Positions 57,398 through 64,000 of a stretch of DNA of 64,000 nt are shown one piece after another. The translations under genes and the position numbers were made by a program. The notes under the pieces were generated by a model that had not been told where the DNA came from, did not search any database, and saw only the letters and a list, made by a program, of their open reading frames with translations. The number at the start of each line of letters is the position of its first letter. Position 1 is the stretch's first letter. Location of the stretch: contig NZ_LMUE01000009.1 of assembly GCF_009766065.1 (NCBI RefSeq), positions 666,282 through 730,281 of the forward strand. The letters run 5' to 3'. Source of the DNA: Dyella sp. S184. GTDB taxonomy: Bacteria > Pseudomonadota > Gammaproteobacteria > Xanthomonadales > Rhodanobacteraceae.

Positions 57398-57676
57398 TCA
57401 GCAGGGCATGAGCTGCGGACCGTCGGGTAGATCGCCGATCTCGTCAATGGCGAGCCGCGCCTCGCTCAACTGCGCCTCGACCGCGTCCACGATGCCGCTG
57501 GCGAGCGCCAGGCTCGATTCGGGCACCATCACCGCGATGTAGTCCATCGCGGGTAATTGGCCTACCGCGCCGGTGAGGTATTCGCCGGCAATGAATGCCG
57601 GAATACCCTCGGCTTCGAGCGCATCCTTGACCAGATGGGCGTCGAACAGGTTCTGGGCTCGATAAATGGTGTGCAT
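57398..57676 (-). CDS. DUF2007 family protein
   Basis: A 92-aa protein of the DUF2007 group (putative signal-transducing protein): [29 protein letters not shown] and the two-strand end [18 protein letters not shown] 57676 gives the family's length; the longer upstream frame is overlapped by glnS leader sequence. Role unknown. Confidence 0.82.
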   Translation of the reverse strand: MHTIYRAQNLFDAHLVKDALEAEGIPAFIAGEYLTGAVGQLPAMDYIAVMVPESSLALASGIVDAVEAQLSEARLAIDEIGDLPDGPQLMPC

Positions 57677-57812
57677 GGCCTGCACGCTACGCCCCGGCAT
57701 GGGCGCGAGGCAAGCGACGCCTTGTCCCAGCTTGCATCCGGGGCGATCTGCGCCCGGTAACGCCGACAGGGTAAACTTGGGTGTTTCCGCCACCGCCTGC
57801 GAGTTTTGCCCG

Positions 57813-59573
57813 ATGTCGATTGAAAATCCCACCATCGCACCCGCCACGCCAACGGCCGCCGTGCAACAGGATTTCATCCGGCAGATCGTGCGCGAGGACC
57901 TCGCCGCCGGCAAGCACCACGCGGTGCATACGCGCTTTCCACCCGAGCCCAACGGCTACCTGCATATCGGCCATGCGAAGGCGATCTGCCTGAGCTTCGG
58001 CATCGCGGCTCAATTCGGCGGCTGGTGCAATTTGCGGCTGGACGATACCAACCCGGGCAAGGAAGACCCGGAGTTCGTCGAGGGCATCAAGGACGACGTG
58101 CGCTGGCTCGGCTTCGAATGGCACTCGCTGCGCCACGCTTCGGATTATTTCGAGGTGTTCTACCGCTCGGCGCTCAAGCTGATCGAGGACGGCGTGGCCT
58201 ATGTGGATGACCTCAGCGCCGAAGAGATGCGCGAGTACCGTGGCACGCTGACCACCGGTGGGCGCCACTCGCCCTACCGCGAGCGCAGCGTGGAAGAAAA
58301 CCTCGACCTGTTCCGCCGCATGCGCGCGGGTGAATTTGCCGATGGCGCCAAGACGCTGCGCGCGAAGATCGACATGAGCGCGGGCAACATCAATATGCGC
58401 GATCCGGCGATCTACCGCATCCGCAAGATCGCCCATCAGAACACCGGCGATGCATGGCCGATCTACCCGATGTACGACTACGCGCACTGCCTGTCCGATG
58501 CGATGGAAGGCATCACCCATTCGCTGTGCACGCTGGAGTTCGAGGATCATCGCCCGCTGTACGACTGGTTCGTCGACAAGGTCGACCTGCCGAACCATCC
58601 CGAGCTGTGGCAGTCGGTGGTCGCCGCAGGTCTGGAGGCGAAGCCGGCCAAGCCGCGCCAGATCGAGTTCTCACGCCTCAACCTCAGCTACTGCATCACC
58701 AGCAAGCGCAAGCTGGCGCAGCTGGTCAGCGAGAACTTCGTCGACGGCTGGGACGACCCACGCATGAACACGCTGCGCGGCCTGCGCCGGCGCGGCTTCA
58801 CGCCGGCCGGGCTGCGCCTGCTGATCGAGCGCGTCGGCGTCAGCAAGCAGAACAGCGTGATCGACTACTCGATCCTGGAGAACTGCATCCGCGAGGATCT
58901 GGACGTCACCGCCGCGCGCCGGATGGCCGTGCTCGACCCGCTGAAGCTGGTGCTGACCAATCTGCCGGAAGGCCACGCGGAAACGTTGACCTTCGCCAAC
59001 CACCCGAAGGACGACAGCTTCGGCACGCGCGAAGTGCCATTTGCACGCGAGTTGTGGATCGAGCGCGAGGATTTCGCCGAAGTGCCGCCGAAGGGTTTCC
59101 ACCGCTTGAAACCGGAAGGTGAAGTGCGCCTGCGCGGCGTCGGCATCATCAAATGCGAACAACTGATCAAGAATGCCGATGGCAACGTGACCGAGCTGCA
59201 TTGCACGCTCGATCCGGAAACCCGTCACGGCATGCCCGGTGCTGACCGCAAGGTAAAAGGCACCATCCACTGGGTCAGCGCAAAAGATGCCGTCGCTACC
59301 GAAGTGCGCATCTACGACCGCCTGTTCAACGTATCTGCACCTGACAGCGAGGAAGACGGCAAGAGTTGGCTCGAGCACGTCAACCCGCAGGCCAAGCGCG
59401 TGGTACAGGCGTGGCTGGAGCCGGCCGCAGCCAGCGCCGAGCCGGAGCAGCGCTACCAGTTCGAGCGACTGGGTTATTTTGTGGCCGACCGCGTCGATCA
59501 TCGTGCCACGGCACCGGTGTTCAATCGCACCGTGACACTGCGCGACGTCTGGGCGAAACCGGCCGGCCAGTAA
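57813..59573 (+). CDS. glnS: Glutaminyl-tRNA synthetase
   Basis: A 586-aa class I synthetase that charges tRNA-Gln. HIGH motif in [13 protein letters not shown], and the KMSKS equivalent in CITSKRKL. The anticodon-binding beta-barrel C-terminus ([12 protein letters not shown]...) is present. ATG 57813 matches the family N-terminus. Its length is normal. Presence of GlnRS fits a gammaproteobacterium. Confidence 0.97.
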   Translation: MSIENPTIAPATPTAAVQQDFIRQIVREDLAAGKHHAVHTRFPPEPNGYLHIGHAKAICLSFGIAAQFGGWCNLRLDDTNPGKEDPEFVEGIKDDVRWLGFEWHSLRHASDYFEVFYRSALKLIEDGVAYVDDLSAEEMREYRGTLTTGGRHSPYRERSVEENLDLFRRMRAGEFADGAKTLRAKIDMSAGNINMRDPAIYRIRKIAHQNTGDAWPIYPMYDYAHCLSDAMEGITHSLCTLEFEDHRPLYDWFVDKVDLPNHPELWQSVVAAGLEAKPAKPRQIEFSRLNLSYCITSKRKLAQLVSENFVDGWDDPRMNTLRGLRRRGFTPAGLRLLIERVGVSKQNSVIDYSILENCIREDLDVTAARRMAVLDPLKLVLTNLPEGHAETLTFANHPKDDSFGTREVPFARELWIEREDFAEVPPKGFHRLKPEGEVRLRGVGIIKCEQLIKNADGNVTELHCTLDPETRHGMPGADRKVKGTIHWVSAKDAVATEVRIYDRLFNVSAPDSEEDGKSWLEHVNPQAKRVVQAWLEPAAASAEPEQRYQFERLGYFVADRVDHRATAPVFNRTVTLRDVWAKPAGQ

Positions 59574-59586
59574 GCGGAGAAACACC

Positions 59587-60144
59587 ATGCTTCCTCTGCA
59601 AATCCATCTGACCCTGCCGCCATGGATTGGCGACGTTGCCGACGAAAGCCGGATCTATCTCACCGATGAGGACAAAGTCGGCCTGGCGATCGAGCTGTCG
59701 AAGCACAACGTCGAGCACAGCAACGGCGGCCCGTTCGGCGCAGCTGTGTTCAACGAGGCGGGGCGGCTGATTTCGGTCGGCGTGAATCGCGTGGTGCCGC
59801 AGACCTGTTCGGTGGCCCATGCGGAAATGATGGCGTACATGACCGCGCAGCAGCGGCTCGCCGCGTTCCGGCTCAACGAACAAGGCGGCCGTTACATCCT
59901 GGCCACCAGCGCACAGCCGTGCTGCCAGTGCTACGGCGCCACGGTCTGGGCCGGCGTCGACGAGCTGCTGATCGGCGCGCGCGCGGAAGACGTCGAGGAA
60001 CTCACCGAGTTCGACGAAGGCCCGTTGCCGGCCGACTGGATCGGCGAACTGCAGCGCCGCAACATCGTGGTCCGCCGCGACATCCTGCGTGACCAGGCGC
60101 GCACCGTGCTGGCTGCCTATGGCGCCAGCGGCACATCGTATTGA
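59587..60144 (+). CDS. Nucleoside/guanine deaminase family protein
   Basis: A 185-aa zinc deaminase of the cytidine deaminase fold. Zn site: AHAEMMAY (His, catalytic Glu) and PCCQCYG (two cysteines). Related to guanine deaminase GuaD/TadA-like enzymes but with a long N-terminal region. Ribosome binding site GGAG before the ATG. It overlaps the next gene (TTGA). Confidence 0.88.
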   Translation: MLPLQIHLTLPPWIGDVADESRIYLTDEDKVGLAIELSKHNVEHSNGGPFGAAVFNEAGRLISVGVNRVVPQTCSVAHAEMMAYMTAQQRLAAFRLNEQGGRYILATSAQPCCQCYGATVWAGVDELLIGARAEDVEELTEFDEGPLPADWIGELQRRNIVVRRDILRDQARTVLAAYGASGTSY

Positions 60145-60890
60145 GCCGCTGGCGCGCCGCGCTGCCGCTAATCCTGCTGCTGCTGGCAGGTGTCCTGCTG
60201 TTCGCCTCTGGCATGTTCGACCGGTTGAGTCCGGAAAACGTGGTGGCGCACCAGCAGCTATTGCATGTGCATATCACCGAACATCCCTGGCTGGCCCGAC
60301 TGATCTTCATCGGCCTGCTGACCCTGGCCACGTCCACCGGCATCCCCGGCACGATCGTGATCATCCTTGCCGGCGGCTTCGCGTTCGGCACGATCGAGGG
60401 CACGATGTGTTCGTCGATCGGACTGACCCTTGGTTCGCTGATTCTCTACCTGGCCAGTCGCTACGCGTTTGGCGCCGGCAGCAAGCATCCTCCGGTGATC
60501 GTCGCGAAGCTGCACCACAGCTTCGAGCGCCACCCGGTGAGCTACACGCTGTTCCTGCGTTTCGTGCCGATCGTGCCGTTCGGCATGGTCACGGTGAGCC
60601 TGGCGTGGCTGCGTTGCCCGATGTGGCTGTTCCTTGGTGCTACCTGGGTGGGCGGCACGGTGATGCTGGTCTTCGAGAACCTGATCGGCGCCGGGGTCGG
60701 CCAAGCCCTGAGCCACGGCGACCACCTGGGCCTGAGCCTGCTTCTGTACCGCCCGATCTGGCTGCCGCTGTGCGGCGTCACCCTGCTCTCGCTGCTGCCG
60801 TTCCTGATCGAGCGCCTGCTGCTGAGATACCGGCATCACCATCCCGAACCGCCTCACGCCGAATCACCCCGGCCCAGCGACGAAGGCTGA
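60141..60890 (+). CDS. TVP38/TMEM64 (VTT-domain) inner-membrane protein
   Basis: A 249-aa membrane protein starting with TTG overlapping the upstream stop, so coupled to it. About five to six helices, with the VTT/SNARE-associated core GIPGTIVIILAGGFAFG and FLRFVPIVPFGMV. These are typical of DedA/TVP38 proteins involved in lipid scrambling or ion homeostasis. The C-terminus is rich in His and Pro. Specific role unknown. Confidence 0.85.
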   Translation: MSRWRAALPLILLLLAGVLLFASGMFDRLSPENVVAHQQLLHVHITEHPWLARLIFIGLLTLATSTGIPGTIVIILAGGFAFGTIEGTMCSSIGLTLGSLILYLASRYAFGAGSKHPPVIVAKLHHSFERHPVSYTLFLRFVPIVPFGMVTVSLAWLRCPMWLFLGATWVGGTVMLVFENLIGAGVGQALSHGDHLGLSLLLYRPIWLPLCGVTLLSLLPFLIERLLLRYRHHHPEPPHAESPRPSDEG

Positions 60891-60992
60891 GCCTGGCCGT
60901 CCAGCCGACGCCTTTCGGTCGGGCTGCCGGATTCTGCTTTTCGCGCTAGGCTCAGTGTCGACGGGTACCGTGCCGGGGGTCGGACAGACAAG

Positions 60993-62885
60993 ATGGCCAG
61001 GTTCTGGATGAAACGGCTCTGGCGTCGCGCCTCGCTGATGCAGCGGCTGGGCTTCGTTGCCCTGGTACCCACCCTGGTCACCGCGTCCCTGCTGGCGGCC
61101 ATCCTGACCCATTACCAGTTGATCACACTGCGCAGCATGGGCCAGAACACGGCTGATGCGGTTGCCACCCAGGCGGCATCGATCACGGCGGGCCCGCTGC
61201 ACGATATGCAGCGTCGCGAACTGATCCGCATTGCGCAATCGATTGCCAAGCTCCCCCATGTGGCACGCGTGCAGATCAGCGCGGCCAATGGGGAGATCCT
61301 CGCTGACAGCCACGGTCGCAGCGAGGCCACGCCGCAAGACAGCCTGACCGTGGTGCGCGACGTACTCGACAGCGATCAGCCGCAAGCGCCGCCATTGGGC
61401 TCGGTGATGGTCGATGTAAGCCTGAGTGAGGCGATTGCCGCGCAACGTGCCAGCCTGCGCATTGCCCTGCTCGCGCTGGCGGCAAGCCTGCTGGTTGCGG
61501 CAGTGATCGCGTGGCAGGCCGCAAGCTGGATCAGCGCGCCATTGCGGCGACTGGCGCACGCGGTGCATGAACTCGGGCGTGGCGATCGCCCGGTTGCCGT
61601 CCGTGTCACCGACCAGACCGAGATCGGCGAGTTGCAACATGGCTTCAACACCGCCGCCGCGACCCTGTTCGACATGCACCGCGGCATGGAACAGGAAATC
61701 GAACACGCCACCCAGGAACTGGCACACAAGAACACGGCGCTGGAGGCGGCCAGTGTGGCCAAGGCGCGCTTCCTCGCCGCCGCCTCGCACGACCTGCGTC
61801 AGCCACTGTATGCGCTGACCCTGTTTTCGTCTGCGCTCGCGGTCGACGAGCATGATCCGGTACGGCTGGACCGCATTGCGCACATCCAGGAATGCGTGGA
61901 GGCGCTCGACCACCTGTTCAGTGAATTGCTCGACCTGTCGCGACTGGAAACCGGCGCGATGCAGATCGAGATCAGCGAATTCCCGCTCGACCCGGTATTC
62001 GAGGAAGTGAGCCGCAATTTCCGCATGATCGCCGAGCAGCAGGACCTGCGTCTGACCGTACGCACGACCGATCTGTGGGTGCGCAGCGACCGCACCATGC
62101 TCGCGCGCATCCTAAACAACCTGGTCAGCAACGCACTGCGCTATACCCAGGAGGGTGGCGTGCTGGTCGGCGCACGTCGACGGCTGGATGGCACCGTGCG
62201 GATCGACGTGTGGGATACCGGCAGCGGCATCGCGCCGGAGCATCGGGAACGCGTGTTCGACGAGTTCTATCGGGTGGATAACCCGGGCAGCGCCGAAAAC
62301 TCCGGTGGCCAGCACCGCGGCCTCGGCCTCGGCCTGGCTACCGTGCAACGACTGGCCGAACTGCTGGATACCCGTGTTGTGCTGCAGTCCCATGCGGGGC
62401 GCGGCAGCGTGTTCAGCTTCCACGTATGCGAAGTACCGGCGCAGCAAATCCACCTGGTGCAGACCGAGGAAGCGCCGCTGGATGTATCGGGCATGCGCGT
62501 GCTGGTGATCGACGATGAGCCGGCGATCCTTTCCGGCATCCGCTATCTGCTGCGCAGCTGGGGTTGCGATGTGGCGACCGCCGAAGATCGCATACAGGCA
62601 CTGGAGGCCGCGGAAAACTGGCCCGGCCAGCCCGACATCGTGATCTCCGACCTGCGCCTGCGCGACGGCGAGAGCGGCCTGGATGCACTGGCCGCACTGG
62701 ATCATTACTACATGCGCGATGGCATGCCGCCTTTCCCGCGCCTGCTGATCACCGGCGAAACGCGCAGCGACCGCCTGCGCGAAATCCAGGCGGCAAAGAT
62801 TCCGGTGCTCTACAAACCGGTGTCGCCGGAGCAGCTGCGCGAGGCGATGATGGCCGTCTGGACGTCTTCACGCAACGTGGTCTGA
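60993..62885 (+). CDS. Hybrid sensor histidine kinase with receiver domain
   Basis: A 630-aa protein with two N-terminal membrane helices (about 20-38 and 150-172) enclosing a periplasmic sensor loop. It then has HAMP (about 175-225), HisKA (H in AAASHDLRQPLYALTLFSSALA), HATPase (NNLVSNALRY, DTGSGI, GLGLGLAT) and a C-terminal receiver with the phosphoacceptor Asp in IVISDLRLRDGESG. The HDLRQP form marks the group of BarA/TorS-like kinases of this order. No DNA-binding partner gene follows. Confidence 0.93.
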   Translation: MARFWMKRLWRRASLMQRLGFVALVPTLVTASLLAAILTHYQLITLRSMGQNTADAVATQAASITAGPLHDMQRRELIRIAQSIAKLPHVARVQISAANGEILADSHGRSEATPQDSLTVVRDVLDSDQPQAPPLGSVMVDVSLSEAIAAQRASLRIALLALAASLLVAAVIAWQAASWISAPLRRLAHAVHELGRGDRPVAVRVTDQTEIGELQHGFNTAAATLFDMHRGMEQEIEHATQELAHKNTALEAASVAKARFLAAASHDLRQPLYALTLFSSALAVDEHDPVRLDRIAHIQECVEALDHLFSELLDLSRLETGAMQIEISEFPLDPVFEEVSRNFRMIAEQQDLRLTVRTTDLWVRSDRTMLARILNNLVSNALRYTQEGGVLVGARRRLDGTVRIDVWDTGSGIAPEHRERVFDEFYRVDNPGSAENSGGQHRGLGLGLATVQRLAELLDTRVVLQSHAGRGSVFSFHVCEVPAQQIHLVQTEEAPLDVSGMRVLVIDDEPAILSGIRYLLRSWGCDVATAEDRIQALEAAENWPGQPDIVISDLRLRDGESGLDALAALDHYYMRDGMPPFPRLLITGETRSDRLREIQAAKIPVLYKPVSPEQLREAMMAVWTSSRNVV

Positions 62886-62915
62886 TACCGGTGCATGGTG
62901 ACCTGGAACACTCGC

Positions 62916-63710
62916 TCAAGTAACCGACTGCGTCGCTCCAAGCAGCTCGAATACCGACTCCAGTTGCGCCGGTCCGCTGCTGGTTGGGGGTGCTGCCGGA
63001 TGCATCTGCGCCCATTCCGGCGCGATGATCAATGGCACCCAGCTTGCGCTCGCTGTGTCCTGTGCCGACTCCAGCCGATGCAGAGCCACCGAGACTTTCA
63101 CCGGCATCGGCACGCAGTCGATGGTCGAGGCACTCGGTTGCGCGCAATGCGCCACCGGCGAGGTGACCAGATATTCCCGACAGGCCAGCGGCCGCTCGTG
63201 ATAGATCGAACACGATTCATCCAGCAGGAACGGACAGGCAATGCCCAGCCGGAAATAGTCGAGACCGAACCTGCGTCGTTGTTCTAGCGTCATAGGCGAT
63301 GTATCGAGCAACGTATCGAGCTGATCGGCAGCCTGAAGCCTGCTGCGGGCCTCCGCGAATCGCACCACCACCTCGGCCCTTCGCGCCTCAGGCAATGCGT
63401 CCACCACCGTTTGCAGACGATGCGCTTCGGCCGGCGCGATCGGTACCAGCTGCCGACAGCACGCGCCACACCCTTTCTGACATGACACCTTTTGGCCCGC
63501 AGCTTCCACCTTGTGTATAGCGGCATCGACCAGTTGATCGGTCAGGATGCGCAACGCCGGCAGCAGCTGCTGCGCGGTTGCCGTGCCGCCGGGGACGGTC
63601 AGCTCCAGCGCGAGCGGTTCGCCATCGACGCGCAGCGCGATATTCGCCGTCACCTGGCATGAGGTGGTCACATGATGCCGGCGCGGCCGCGTACGCTTCT
63701 TCGCCGTCAT
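62916..63710 (-). CDS. YkgJ-type cysteine-cluster protein
   Basis: A 264-aa protein with the metal-cluster cysteines in CQKGCGACCRQL and CPFLLDESCSIYHERPLACREYL, the YkgJ (UPF0153) pattern that probably binds zinc or an Fe-S cluster. Its ATG overlaps the tssE stop (ATGA). The basic N-terminus is MTAKKRTRPRRHH. The role is unknown; the overlap with tssE suggests it is co-transcribed with a type VI secretion operon. Confidence 0.85.
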   Translation of the reverse strand: MTAKKRTRPRRHHVTTSCQVTANIALRVDGEPLALELTVPGGTATAQQLLPALRILTDQLVDAAIHKVEAAGQKVSCQKGCGACCRQLVPIAPAEAHRLQTVVDALPEARRAEVVVRFAEARSRLQAADQLDTLLDTSPMTLEQRRRFGLDYFRLGIACPFLLDESCSIYHERPLACREYLVTSPVAHCAQPSASTIDCVPMPVKVSVALHRLESAQDTASASWVPLIIAPEWAQMHPAAPPTSSGPAQLESVFELLGATQSVT

Positions 63711-64000
63711 CGCACCTGGTACGACTGCGTGTTGAGCTGAAGCACCGCGTCGAACTGCACTTTCTCGCGCTCCGGGCCAAGGTTCATCAGCGCCTCCACC
63801 CGGAAGCGCAGGGCACGTTCATAGGCGCGCTGCGATTCCAGCACCACGCGCACCCGGGTCAGCCGCGGCTCGTGCAGGCCGATCGCGACTTCCAGCGTGC
63901 GACGGATGCGGTCGCGGTCACGCGGACTGAGCAGGCTGTAGGAGGAAAAATCCGGGATGCCGAACGTCAGCGAAGATTTGCGACATTCCACAAATGCCTC
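63707..64000 (-). CDS. tssE: Type VI secretion baseplate protein TssE, 3' part
   Basis: The last about 97 residues of a gp25/TssE protein, open at the window edge. Conserved features: LTFGIPDFSSYSLLSPRDRDRIRRTLEVAIGLHEPRL (the core IPD-F-S motif and EPRL) and LRFRVEALM. TssE is part of the T6SS baseplate wedge. The 5' end and the rest of the operon lie beyond position 64000. Confidence 0.88.
   Translation of the reverse strand, partial: EAFVECRKSSLTFGIPDFSSYSLLSPRDRDRIRRTLEVAIGLHEPRLTRVRVVLESQRAYERALRFRVEALMNLGPEREKVQFDAVLQLNTQSYQVR

Overview
The window looks like a chromosome segment of a GC-rich gammaproteobacterium of the order Xanthomonadales (Lysobacterales). A member of the Rhodanobacteraceae (Dyella, Luteibacter, Rhodanobacter type) is the best guess. 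The support is indirect: Xanthomonas-type integron attC sites, the housekeeping genes dxs, prmC, glnS and apt in high-GC codon use, a TonB-dependent receptor, a SapC protein and a mosaic of palindromes of the kind seen in this order. No rRNA, tRNA, CRISPR array or replication origin was seen.

Region 1 (1-5460) is the distal end of a mobile-integron or chromosomal-integron cassette array. Nine attC sites of 52-57 bp separate ten short promoterless cassette genes, all on the + strand and mostly of unknown function. Several encode exported proteins. The last cassette is cut by an IS3-family element (4168-5365). The integrase gene is not in the window and should lie to the left.

Region 2 (5367-11632, - strand) is an Rhs/YD-repeat locus. 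It has a 1189-aa secreted YD-repeat protein with three near-identical Fn3-like repeats, a second 676-aa YD-repeat protein with a typical Rhs core and a short divergent C-terminus, an AT-rich four-helix membrane protein that fits an immunity protein, and then an orphan Rhs core tail abutting the immunity stop codon. The IS element truncates that tail. This is the signature of polymorphic-toxin tip exchange.

Region 3 (12065-23885) is mostly backbone: an RNB-domain nuclease, a GNAT acetyltransferase, a SapC protein, an HNH nuclease, dxs, an HpnN-like RND transporter, a TonB-dependent receptor and prmC. prmC overlaps a 1376-aa membrane protein of unknown role (23878-28008). Then follow a decayed lipoprotein fragment, a cyclic-nucleotide-binding flavoprotein related to thioredoxin reductase but lacking its CxxC, and an intact lipoprotein alpha/beta hydrolase.

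Region 4 (31402-38133) is a LysR regulator divergent from a six-gene operon: acyl-CoA dehydrogenase, APH-type kinase, histidine phosphatase, two SDR dehydrogenases and an MDR reductase. The kinase-dehydrogenase pair matches the logic of ACAD10/11 and of the levulinate (Lva) pathway, so phosphorylative dehydration of hydroxyacyl-CoAs is the likely chemistry.

Region 5 (38210-49998) has a secreted unknown, a run of perfect hairpins sharing a loop motif (38933-39385), a V4R-domain protein, a PAS-PAS protein fused to a phage-repressor-like DNA-binding domain, an M1 aminopeptidase, a convergent response regulator and histidine kinase pair, and an S53 peptidase. Region 6 (50135-54888) is a peroxide-defence cluster, ahpD-ahpC/oxyR/katG, with a clear OxyR operator between ahpC and oxyR and a second candidate upstream of katG. 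Region 7 (55374-64000) holds two unknown membrane-anchored proteins (one possibly an orphan cassette), apt, a DUF2007 protein, glnS, a nucleoside deaminase, a TVP38-type membrane protein, a hybrid histidine kinase, a YkgJ-type cysteine-cluster protein and the 3' part of tssE, which marks the edge of a type VI secretion locus outside the window.
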